Shown here piece after piece: positions 42,365 through 49,341 of a DNA stretch of 64,000 bases. Every line of letters begins with the position of its first letter. Positions within the stretch are counted from its first letter, which is position 1. This DNA comes from Pseudomonadota bacterium (GTDB lineage Bacteria > Pseudomonadota > Gammaproteobacteria > Acidiferrobacterales > UBA6901). The DNA lies in the NCBI GenBank assembly GCA_021785515.1, contig JAJYEX010000003.1, positions 62,001 through 126,000 of the forward strand, in the 5' to 3' direction. The translations under genes were made by a program, and so were the position numbers. The notes under the pieces are model-generated. The model did no database searches. It saw only the letters and a program-made list of their open reading frames with translations, and was not told the origin of the DNA.

Positions 42365-45046
42365 ATGTCGATTGCCGCCACTGGCTTTCTCGCACCGCTG
42401 CTGACTCCGCACGGTCACCTGCTGGCGGTTGCGGATGCCGATGCGTCATCCTTGCCGGCTGCACTGCAACGGCGTCTCGCCGATGCCTTCGCCGCGGGTG
42501 TCGGGCATGGCCTGTTACATCTGGGAGCGGCCGAGGTTGGCAGCATCCTGCCTCCCGCCTGGGCCTGGTGGCGTGAGTTTGCCGCGCGCTATGTGACCGC
42601 GTTGTGCGCTACCCCCGAGGGCGAGGCTATCGCCACCCCTGACGATCAGACCCTCAATGCCCTCATCGCTGACGCCCCGCCGATGACCGGTGTGGAATAC
42701 CTCACGGCAGCGGTGTTGACCGCCTTTTGGGCTGATCTCGATGTGGCTTTACGCGATGAACTGGCCGCATCGAAAAGTTCATTGCAGGACTTTCTCAAGG
42801 CCCGTCACCCGGTCTGGAACGTGGTTGGCCGGGTGCATTTCAATCTCGCGGAAAACCGCAGGGATCCGGAGGCGCCATTCGCCTTCGTCGCGACGTACAC
42901 CGCACGCCTGTCGGCGCATGGCACGGCCCAGCATCTGCCCTTGTCACGGGCGCTGGCGGAGTTCTCCGACGGCAAGAGCCAGGCGCGGCTGCTGTCCCTG
43001 CTGATGCCGGTGCAGCGTGCCGCCGAGCAATGCAGCTGGCTGCGCGCGATGATCGACTCCGGCGAAATCTATCACCCGCTGCGCTGGCTGCCCGCCGATG
43101 CCTATCAGTTCCTTGCTGATGTGCCCAAGCTCGAGGCGGCCGGCATCACCGTGCGTGCTCCCGGCACGTGGCAGGCAGGCCGTCCCGCCCGGGCGCTGGT
43201 CAGGGCGAGCGTCGGCGCACGGCCGCCTTCGCTGCTCGGAAAAGATGCACTGCTCGATTTCAGCATGGAGGTCACCCTCGATGGCGAGCGGCTCAGCGCT
43301 GCCGAGATCAAGGCGCTGCTGGCCGGTGGCAACGGCCTGCAACTGCTCCGCGGGCGGTGGGTCGAGGTGGACAGCAAGAAGCTCCGGCACATGCTGGAAC
43401 GGTTTCAATCCATCGAACAGGTGGCAGCCCGCAGCGGCCTGTCCTACGCCGAGGCAATGCGTCTGGTGGCGGGGGTCTCGCTGCATGAAGGCGGCGATTC
43501 CGCGGCCGCCGACTGGTCCCAGCTGGTCGCCGGCCCGTGGCTGGCCGATACCCTGCAGGGGTTGCGTCAGCCGGAGGGTCTGGCGCAGGTCAGTCCCGGT
43601 CCGGAGCTCAAAGCCACGCTCCGCCCCTATCAGGAAATCGGCGTTCGCTGGCTGTATCTGCTCACCCGGCTGGGGCTGGGGGCCTGTCTTGCCGACGACA
43701 TGGGGCTCGGCAAGACCATCCAGGTGCTCTCCCTGCTGCTGGTGCTCAAACGCGAGCGCAGCGAGTGCTGCCCCAGCCTGCTGGTCGCCCCGGCGTCGCT
43801 GCTGGCCAACTGGGCTGCGGAAGCCAGGCGCTTTGCCCCGGGCCTGCGTCTTTTGATTGCACACCCCTCGCAGCTTCCGGCCGCGGAGCTGCGGGCGCTG
43901 GACGCCGCGCAATTGCACGGTGTCGATCTGGTCCTGACGTCCTACGGTTCTCTCCTGCGTCTGCCGGCCCTGGCGGATGTGCGCTGGCGGGTGGCGGTGC
44001 TCGATGAGGCCCAGGCCATCAAGAATCCGGGAGCGAAGCAGACGCAGCAGGTGAAGAAGCTGACCGCACAGTCGCGCATCGCACTGACCGGCACGCCCGT
44101 GGAAAACCGCCTCGCCGATCTGTGGTCGATATTCGACTTCACCCACCCCGGTCTGCTCGGCACGGAGAAGGTTTTTGCCACCTTTGCCAAACGATGGGCC
44201 AAGGCGGAACACTTCGGGCCATTGCGTGCCCTGGTGAAACCCTACATCCTGCGGCGCCTGAAGACTGACAAGCGGGTGATCACCGACTTGCCGGACAAGA
44301 CGGAACTCAACGCCTGGTGCCACCTCAGCCCGGTGCAGGCCGCACTTTATCAGCGTGCGGTAAAGGATCTGGCCGTCGCGCTGGAGGGTGAGGAGGGAAT
44401 CGGTCGCAAGGGCATCGTGCTTTCCTTCCTGATGCGCTTCAAGCAGATATGCAATCATCCCTCGCAATGGCTGGGTGACGGCGCCTGGAGCGCGCAGGAC
44501 AGCGGCAAGTTTGCGCGCCTGCGCGAACTTGCCGAGGTGATTGCCGCCAAGCAGGAAAAGGTGCTGGTGTTTACCCAGTTCCGGGAAACCACGGAGCCGC
44601 TGGCGGCCTTTCTGGGCACGATCTTCGGCCGCGCCGGGCTGGTGCTGCATGGGGCCACGCCGGTGGCCAGGCGCCGCGCGCTGGTCGAGCGGTTTCAGGA
44701 GGACGAGCTGATACCCTTTTTCGTGCTTTCGCTCAAGGCGGGCGGCGCGGGACTCAATCTGACCGCTGCCTCGCACGTCATCCACTTCGACCGCTGGTGG
44801 AATCCCGCCGTGGAAAATCAGGCCACCGATCGCGCTTTTCGCATCGGCCAGCGGCGCAACGTGCTGGTGCACAAGTTCGTCTGCCGTGGCACCATAGAAG
44901 AGCGTATCGACCAGTTGATCGAATCCAAACAGCAGCTGGTCAAGGATGTGCTGGAGGGCGGTACGGAGCTGTCGCTCACCGAGATAAGCGACCGCGAGCT
45001 GCTCGACCTGGTGAAGCTCGACATTCACGCTGCGCAGGACGGCTGA
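42365..45046 (+). CDS. SNF2-family DEAD/DEAH-box helicase/ATPase
   Basis: An 893-residue protein; the ATG at 42365 (M-S-I-A-A-T-G-F) is preferred over an upstream in-frame start. An N-terminal bacterial SNF2-associated region spans about 1-410. The ATPase core has Walker A D-M-G-L-G-K-T at about 445, D-E-A-Q-A-I-K-N-P at about 546, L-T-G-T-P-V-E-N-R at about 577, and helicase C motifs S-L-K-A-G-G-A-G-L-N-L-T (about 790) and Q-A-T-D-R-A-F-R-I-G-Q (about 820). Such proteins translocate on duplex DNA and remodel DNA-protein complexes. A SWIM zinc-finger gene follows 16 bases later, as is common for bacterial SNF2 pairs. Confidence 0.93.
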   Translation: MSIAATGFLAPLLTPHGHLLAVADADASSLPAALQRRLADAFAAGVGHGLLHLGAAEVGSILPPAWAWWREFAARYVTALCATPEGEAIATPDDQTLNALIADAPPMTGVEYLTAAVLTAFWADLDVALRDELAASKSSLQDFLKARHPVWNVVGRVHFNLAENRRDPEAPFAFVATYTARLSAHGTAQHLPLSRALAEFSDGKSQARLLSLLMPVQRAAEQCSWLRAMIDSGEIYHPLRWLPADAYQFLADVPKLEAAGITVRAPGTWQAGRPARALVRASVGARPPSLLGKDALLDFSMEVTLDGERLSAAEIKALLAGGNGLQLLRGRWVEVDSKKLRHMLERFQSIEQVAARSGLSYAEAMRLVAGVSLHEGGDSAAADWSQLVAGPWLADTLQGLRQPEGLAQVSPGPELKATLRPYQEIGVRWLYLLTRLGLGACLADDMGLGKTIQVLSLLLVLKRERSECCPSLLVAPASLLANWAAEARRFAPGLRLLIAHPSQLPAAELRALDAAQLHGVDLVLTSYGSLLRLPALADVRWRVAVLDEAQAIKNPGAKQTQQVKKLTAQSRIALTGTPVENRLADLWSIFDFTHPGLLGTEKVFATFAKRWAKAEHFGPLRALVKPYILRRLKTDKRVITDLPDKTELNAWCHLSPVQAALYQRAVKDLAVALEGEEGIGRKGIVLSFLMRFKQICNHPSQWLGDGAWSAQDSGKFARLRELAEVIAAKQEKVLVFTQFRETTEPLAAFLGTIFGRAGLVLHGATPVARRRALVERFQEDELIPFFVLSLKAGGAGLNLTAASHVIHFDRWWNPAVENQATDRAFRIGQRRNVLVHKFVCRGTIEERIDQLIESKQQLVKDVLEGGTELSLTEISDRELLDLVKLDIHAAQDG

Positions 45047-45062
45047 TCATAGAAGGAGTTCG

Positions 45063-46058
45063 ATGAGCTATTTTCGCTGGAAACCTTATGTTCCCGTGGC
45101 CCAGCGCCGCAAAAGGGCGGAAAAGGCGGCCGTCAGGGCGAAGAAGGCGGGGGCCGATCTGGCGCCGGTGGCCGCTTCCCGCGGAGCCATCGCCAAGACG
45201 TTCTGGGGCAAGGCCTGGTGTGACAACCTGGAACGGTACAGTGACTACGCCAACCGCCTGCCGCGCGGGCGCACCTACGTGCGCAACGGTGCGGTGATCG
45301 ATCTCGCAGTCACGGAAGGCGCGGTGCAGGCGCGGGTGATGGGGTCGCGTTTGTACACGGTGCGGGTCAGCGTCGCTGCGGTTCCCGCGAAGCAATGGAA
45401 GTCTGTCAGCGCCGATTGCGCGGGCTCGATCGATTCACTGGTCGAGCTGCTGCAGGGACGGTTATCAAAGGCGGTGATGGAGCGCATCTGCGCGCCGAAC
45501 ACCGGCCTGTTTCCGGCTCCGAAGGACATCGAATTCAGTTGCAGCTGCCCGGACTGGGCCTCCATGTGCAAACACGTGGCCGCAGCGCTTTACGGCGTGG
45601 GCGCGCGTCTCGATGGACAGCCCGAATTGATTTTTGCTCTGCGGGGTGTCGACGCCCGGGACCTTGTCACGCAGGCGGGCGCCGGACTTCCGAAATCAAA
45701 ACATGGTCCGGGAGCCGGCAAGGTGCTCGATGATGCCCTGCTGGGTGATGTGTTCGGCATCGAGATGGCGGATGTCGCGCCGCAGGCGAACCCAATGACC
45801 CGGCGTCCCAAATCGACGGCGACCAGGGCGGTCCCCACGGCACCCCGTCAGGCAGCGACCACCGGGAACAGGAAAGCCGCCAGGACGCCTGCGGCCGTTC
45901 AAGAGTCGGCGAAGGCAAAAGCGCCAGCCCGGTCTTCCGCCAGACCGCGCGGGTCAGCAACCCGCCAGGTAAAGGTCGCAGGCCCGAAACCTGCGCCTAG
46001 GGCGAAGGCCGCAACGCCCGGCGCGGTCCGCGGCCGATTGGCGAAGAGAGCATCGTGA
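45063..46058 (+). CDS. SWIM zinc-finger protein paired with the SNF2 ATPase
   Basis: A 331-residue protein with AGAAGGAG before the ATG. The N-terminal region includes W-G-K-A-W-C-D-N-L-E-R-Y-S-D-Y-A-N-R-L-P-R-G-R, typical of this family. The SWIM motif C-S-C-P-D-W-A-S-M-C-K-H lies at about 160-171 (C-x-C-x6-C-x-H). The last 90 residues are Lys/Arg/Ala/Pro-rich and probably bind nucleic acid non-specifically. It is presumed to load or target the SNF2 ATPase. The function of such pairs is still poorly defined. Confidence 0.9.
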   Translation: MSYFRWKPYVPVAQRRKRAEKAAVRAKKAGADLAPVAASRGAIAKTFWGKAWCDNLERYSDYANRLPRGRTYVRNGAVIDLAVTEGAVQARVMGSRLYTVRVSVAAVPAKQWKSVSADCAGSIDSLVELLQGRLSKAVMERICAPNTGLFPAPKDIEFSCSCPDWASMCKHVAAALYGVGARLDGQPELIFALRGVDARDLVTQAGAGLPKSKHGPGAGKVLDDALLGDVFGIEMADVAPQANPMTRRPKSTATRAVPTAPRQAATTGNRKAARTPAAVQESAKAKAPARSSARPRGSATRQVKVAGPKPAPRAKAATPGAVRGRLAKRAS

Positions 46059-46124
46059 TGGCGGAGGGGAGAAGTCCGCGCTCCCTGGTCACCCATTTCC
46101 AGCGACGGCCACGACGACGGCTCT

Positions 46125-47093
46125 TCAGACGGACGACCGAGGACGCCGCGCCGCCGCCACCACCGCCAGCCCCAACAGGCCGGAACCGAAAAGCCAGATT
46201 GCGGCAGGCAGGGGAACCGGGGAGTCGTACCCCAGAACCCTCATTTCCGAGACGTCCCCGCTGGAGACCGGGTAGAGCAAGCCGGGGCTCGCAAAAGCAT
46301 TATAAGCGTCCATCGTCGATCCCGACCAATCCCCGTAGTCACCACTGGAGTTGGTGTTGAACGTGTTGATCACGGTCTGGCCGCCATCTATCGAGAAGTT
46401 CGTTCCGTTGACAGGATCAAAGGCTCCGTTCGAGTCATACCGGAAGAGATCGAGAGGGGCGTAACACGGAGCCGTACCGGTAAGCGAAGAACATGCAGAC
46501 GAATCCTGCAGGCTGATGCGGCCCATCACCTCGCTGATTTCATGCTCCGCCACGCCGGTAAAGTCGTATTGGCCGGAAGAGGGGGTGGTACCCGAATTGA
46601 AATCCCAGGAGGAGCTGCTGCTGAATCCTACCGCTCCGCCAGAGACCGGGGCGGCACACCCGCCCTTCGCATTGGTGCCGCATTCCATTGCCTTCACCTC
46701 AGCGTCGGAAATCAGGATATTGGTGGTGTTCGGATTGCTGGTCGGGCTGCTGGTGTAGTAGGCAGACAAGCCGGGGTTGCCGCTCATCAGGTTTATCATC
46801 CCGTTGAACGACGTGCTGTAAAGACCGGATATCTCGCTTTCACCCAGCGCATTCGACGACAGGCTTGATCCCCCCACCTCGCCCCATCCGACGCTCAGGT
46901 CGATCGTAATGGGATTGGTGAATGTGCTGTCGTAATAGTTGATGGCGTCCTGGAACGCCGTCGTGAATCCGGCCGGAGCGTTGTTGACGCTCGAGTCGTA
47001 GGTCACGTTGAAACTCAGGGCCTGAACCGATCCGGATGTCGCCAAACCGATCAGCAAAACGGCAAGCGCGACGTTCTGACGCCACGTAGACAT
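46125..47093 (-). CDS. PEP-CTERM metalloprotease-like protein (NF038122-like)
   Basis: A 322-residue protein. The start at 47093 has GGAGGAGG upstream; the frame continues 50 codons further without a ribosome site. Signal peptide 1-25 (ends S-V-Q-A). The mature part is metzincin-like with G-V-A-E-H-E-I-S-E-V-M-G-R at about 185-195, where the fifth position of the zinc motif is Glu rather than His. The tail V-P-L-P-A-A-I-W-L-F-G-S-G-L-L-G-L then R-R-P-R is a PEP-CTERM signal. I recall similar proteins grouped as NF038122 metalloproteases. Whether this variant is an active protease is uncertain. Six Cys may form disulphides. Confidence 0.78.
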   Translation of the reverse strand: MSTWRQNVALAVLLIGLATSGSVQALSFNVTYDSSVNNAPAGFTTAFQDAINYYDSTFTNPITIDLSVGWGEVGGSSLSSNALGESEISGLYSTSFNGMINLMSGNPGLSAYYTSSPTSNPNTTNILISDAEVKAMECGTNAKGGCAAPVSGGAVGFSSSSSWDFNSGTTPSSGQYDFTGVAEHEISEVMGRISLQDSSACSSLTGTAPCYAPLDLFRYDSNGAFDPVNGTNFSIDGGQTVINTFNTNSSGDYGDWSGSTMDAYNAFASPGLLYPVSSGDVSEMRVLGYDSPVPLPAAIWLFGSGLLGLAVVAAARRPRSSV

Positions 47094-47211
47094 GAATCCT
47101 CCTCCGCGCGGGGGCGCATGCAGCGCCGTTTCGGATGATTGAATTCCCGCTGTCTGATTTTGATTATGGAAACTGCTTTTTGCGACGATTATGCGCGCCA
47201 GCAGCCCCTTG

Positions 47212-47227
47212 AGCAACTGACGTGCAT
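47212..47227 (-). promoter_or_regulatory. Possible degenerate sigma-54 promoter
   Basis: On the minus strand ATGCACG-TCAG-TTGCT, matching TGGCACG-N4-TTGCT except at the first two positions (one of the two -24 Gs is missing). It lies about 120 bases upstream of the PEP-CTERM metalloprotease-like gene, a distance like that of the perfect site before the PEP-CTERM gene at 22319. Confidence 0.35.
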
Positions 47228-47364
47228 CCGCCGCCCGATGCATGGCTTAGACAGAACCCATTGAGGTCAATCCGCGACCCGAGGTGTCCCGACGTTGAAT
47301 CCTGGAATGCCGACCGGTCCTTGAGAGAACCGGCGCAAAGCCGCGTACGGGAATGCCTTTTATT

Positions 47365-47598
47365 TCAGCTTTCTGCACTGTGTCCGGGGCCACCCCGGAT
47401 CAAACCCGATCCTGAGTCGGCAACCACCTCAAACGTCCAGCCCTGCCGGGCGCAGTAGAGTTCCGGCACCTGCTTCTGCCGCTCCAACTCACGCGGCCCG
47501 GTGACCAGCAGCGCGACATGCGCCGCTGCACCGCCTCGCGCCGCTTCGTGTTCAGCAAGGCGCTGGCGTTTCAAGAAGATAAAGACTGCAAGTGACAT
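47365..47598 (-). pseudogene. Remnant of an IS607-type serine recombinase
   Basis: Within an open frame of 77 codons, residues 37-66 (about 47401-47490) read E-L-E-R-Q-K-Q-V-P-E-L-Y-C-A-R-Q-G-W then T-F-E-V-V-A-D-S-G-S-G-L. This is the pattern of the catalytic domain of IS607-family serine recombinases (L-E-R-Q-x-x-x-L-E-x-Y-C-x-x-x-G-W-x-x-E-V-I-x-D-x-G-S-G). The catalytic Ser region upstream and the rest of the domain are missing or scrambled, so it is a decayed fragment. No TnpB partner is seen. Confidence 0.55.
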
Positions 47599-47653
47599 TC
47601 CGAATTGCGAACGTGCGATCCTTAATGTCTGGCAACTGACCAGGGAATTCCCG

Positions 47654-47878
47654 ATGGCGAGGAACTTCTATACTGCGATTCTGGAGCGTGAAGACGATCT
47701 GTACGTTGCCTTGTGCCCGGAATTCGATATCGCGAGTCAAGGGCAGACCATAGAAGAGGCCACCGCCAATCTCAAAGAGGCGGTAGAACTGTTCCTGGAA
47801 ACAGCCGACCCTGCCGAAGTCCAGCAGCGTCTGCATGCCCCGATACTTGTGACGACCTTCGAAGCGGCACAGGGGTAA
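47654..47878 (+). CDS. hicB: HicB-type antitoxin
   Basis: A 74-residue protein with the partially degraded RNase-H-like HicB fold: F-Y-T-A-I-L-E-R-E-D-D-L-Y-V-A-L-C-P-E-F-D-I-A-S-Q-G-Q-T-I-E-E-A-T-A-N-L-K-E-A-V-E-L-F-L-E is the classic family pattern. It starts at the ATG at 47654; upstream in-frame sequence has no family similarity. The downstream hicA is frameshifted, so this antitoxin may be an orphan. hicB is normally downstream of hicA, but the reversed order also occurs. Confidence 0.85.
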   Translation: MARNFYTAILEREDDLYVALCPEFDIASQGQTIEEATANLKEAVELFLETADPAEVQQRLHAPILVTTFEAAQG

Positions 47879-48105
47879 ACTGCGCGTCCTGTCAGGGCGC
47901 GATGTCTGCCGTATGTTGGAAAAGCAGGGATTTGTGGAGGCGTCGAAGACAAGGCAGCCACATCGTCATGCAACGCCGGACGCAGACAGGCAGTATCACC
48001 GTTCCCGTTCCCGTTCCCGTTCCGGATCGCCCGGAGCTCAAAATTGGTACCCTGCTTTCCGTCACCCGGCAAAGCGGGTTGCCCCGCAGCGTATTCGAGT
48101 CCTGA
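47877..48105 (+). pseudogene. hicA: Frameshifted HicA toxin gene
   Basis: Frame 1 (from about 47877) reads K-L-R-V-L-S-G-R-D-V-C-R-M-L-E-K-Q-G-F-V-E-A, the N-terminal half of HicA. From about 47941 the match continues in the next frame: R-R-Q-G-S-H-I-V-M-Q-R-R-T then V-P-D-R-P-E-L-K-I-G-T-L-L-S-V-T-R-Q-S-G-L, including the catalytic G-S-H. One extra base (or two lost) between about 47940 and 47948 breaks the gene. No ATG or GTG precedes the first half; the join with hicB (GGGGTAAACTG) looks like a lost GTG. A GTTCCC hexamer run at 48001-48024 expands the normal V-P-V-P. Confidence 0.78.
48001..48024 (+). repeat. GTTCCC hexanucleotide tandem repeat inside hicA
   Basis: GTTCCC three times plus GTTCCG, in the frame reading V-P-V-P-V-P-V-P. 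HicA proteins usually carry V-P or V-P-V-P here. Multiples of six keep the frame, so this run alone does not inactivate the gene. Confidence 0.85.
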
Positions 48106-48288
48106 TCACTCAGGCTGAATGGGTGGGATCCCGGCCGCTAGGTTGCGTCGACGGATCATCTTCCGGTCCATAGCTCACCGGTCGACTTTCCATGCCCACC
48201 GTTTGTTGATTTTGGCTGGTGTAACGCGTTTAAGAAAACCCGACATTTTCTGGCGATCGACACGTTGCGATGGGGCGAGGCATCCTGC

Positions 48289-49341
48289 CTACGGTGCACC
48301 AGGATACGCCGGCAGCGCAGCGGCGCCCGCAACGGCACGACGCACCAGCGTCGCCAGCAGCGGCAATTTGTAGCTGTTCTGCGACAGTGGCGTGGCGCCG
48401 GTCAGCGCAGCCTCGCCCGCCGCAGCGGCCGTATCGCTGCTGATCCGGGTCCCGACCAGCAGGGCTTCGGCCTGGTGTGCCCGCCACGGAGCCGGAGCCG
48501 CCGCGCCGAGCACGATGCGCGCCGCGCGACAAATGCCGGCCGCGTCGATGTCCAGCAGGGCGGCTGCGGCAGCGAGAGGCCAGTCGAACGCCGCCCGTTC
48601 GGCAACCTGCAGGTAGCGCGTGCGGCTGGACGGCGGCAGCGGCGGCAGCCACACCGCCGTGAGGAGTTCCCCGATGGCGAGGATGTTCTCGCGGCGCATG
48701 TCGGCTTCCGGCAGGACGAAAAAGTCCTCCAGTGCAACCCGGCGACGGTGACCGGCTGAATCGGCAAGCTCCACCTCCGCCCCGAGGGCGAGCAGCGCTG
48801 TCGCGGGCGTCGAAGCATGCACGATGGCGCAGCCGTTGTTGGCGAATACGGCGTGATAGCGGTTATCGCCGCGGAACGCAAAGCAGTGCGCGCCGCCCTT
48901 GCGCAGGCAGTGGTGGGCGGCGGAACGGAAATACCAGCAACGGGGACGCTGCAGCAGGTTGCCGCCCAGCGTGGCGCGATTGCGGATCTGGGGGCTTGCC
49001 GCCTGGGCGGCGGCTTCGACGAGGGCTGTGTGGCTGCGCCGCAGTCCCGCGTGCGCCGCAATGTCGCCCAGCGTGGTCAGGGCGCCCAGGCGTACGCTGC
49101 CGTCGGGCCGGATCTCGATACCCGAGAGGTCCGGCAGCCGGCTGATGTCGATCAGGCACGCCGGACGGACCAGACCCTCTTTCATGAGGTCCAGCAGATC
49201 GACCCCGCCGGCCTTGACGAGGGTGGCCTGGGCGTCCCCGGGCGTGCCGGTGAGCGTGACCATGGCCTCGGCGGTGGTGTGGGTCGAGGCGGCCGCCGCT
49301 TCTTCCGTCGAGGTGGCGCGTTGCCAGGCAAAATCCTCCAT
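48289..49341 (-). CDS. paoB: Aldehyde oxidoreductase FAD-binding subunit (PaoB type)
   Basis: A 350-residue FAD-binding subunit of the xanthine dehydrogenase family: L-V-K-A-G-G-V-D-L-L-D-L-M-K near the N-terminus, then I-R-N-R-A-T-L-G-G-N-L-L-Q at about 119-131 for FAD binding. Four Cys (135 in R-C-W-Y-F-R, 145 in H-C-L-R-K-G-G, 153 and 171) sit where PaoB/HcrB-type subunits bind an extra [4Fe-4S] cluster. It is the last gene of the minus-strand set 2Fe-2S, Mo, FAD; its start touches the stop of the Mo-subunit gene. It moves electrons from the Mo site to the final acceptor. Confidence 0.88.
   Translation of the reverse strand: MEDFAWQRATSTEEAAAASTHTTAEAMVTLTGTPGDAQATLVKAGGVDLLDLMKEGLVRPACLIDISRLPDLSGIEIRPDGSVRLGALTTLGDIAAHAGLRRSHTALVEAAAQAASPQIRNRATLGGNLLQRPRCWYFRSAAHHCLRKGGAHCFAFRGDNRYHAVFANNGCAIVHASTPATALLALGAEVELADSAGHRRRVALEDFFVLPEADMRRENILAIGELLTAVWLPPLPPSSRTRYLQVAERAAFDWPLAAAAALLDIDAAGICRAARIVLGAAAPAPWRAHQAEALLVGTRISSDTAAAAGEAALTGATPLSQNSYKLPLLATLVRRAVAGAAALPAYPGAP

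Noticed and set aside
42944-45028. Open frame of 694 codons on the minus strand
   Set aside because: Exactly opposite the SNF2 gene, whose helicase motifs are unmistakable; the antisense product is Gln/Arg-rich without family features.
48001-48024. Possible CRISPR or satellite from tandem GTTCCC
   Set aside because: Only four units of six bases, lying inside the hicA reading frame; no spacers and no cas genes.
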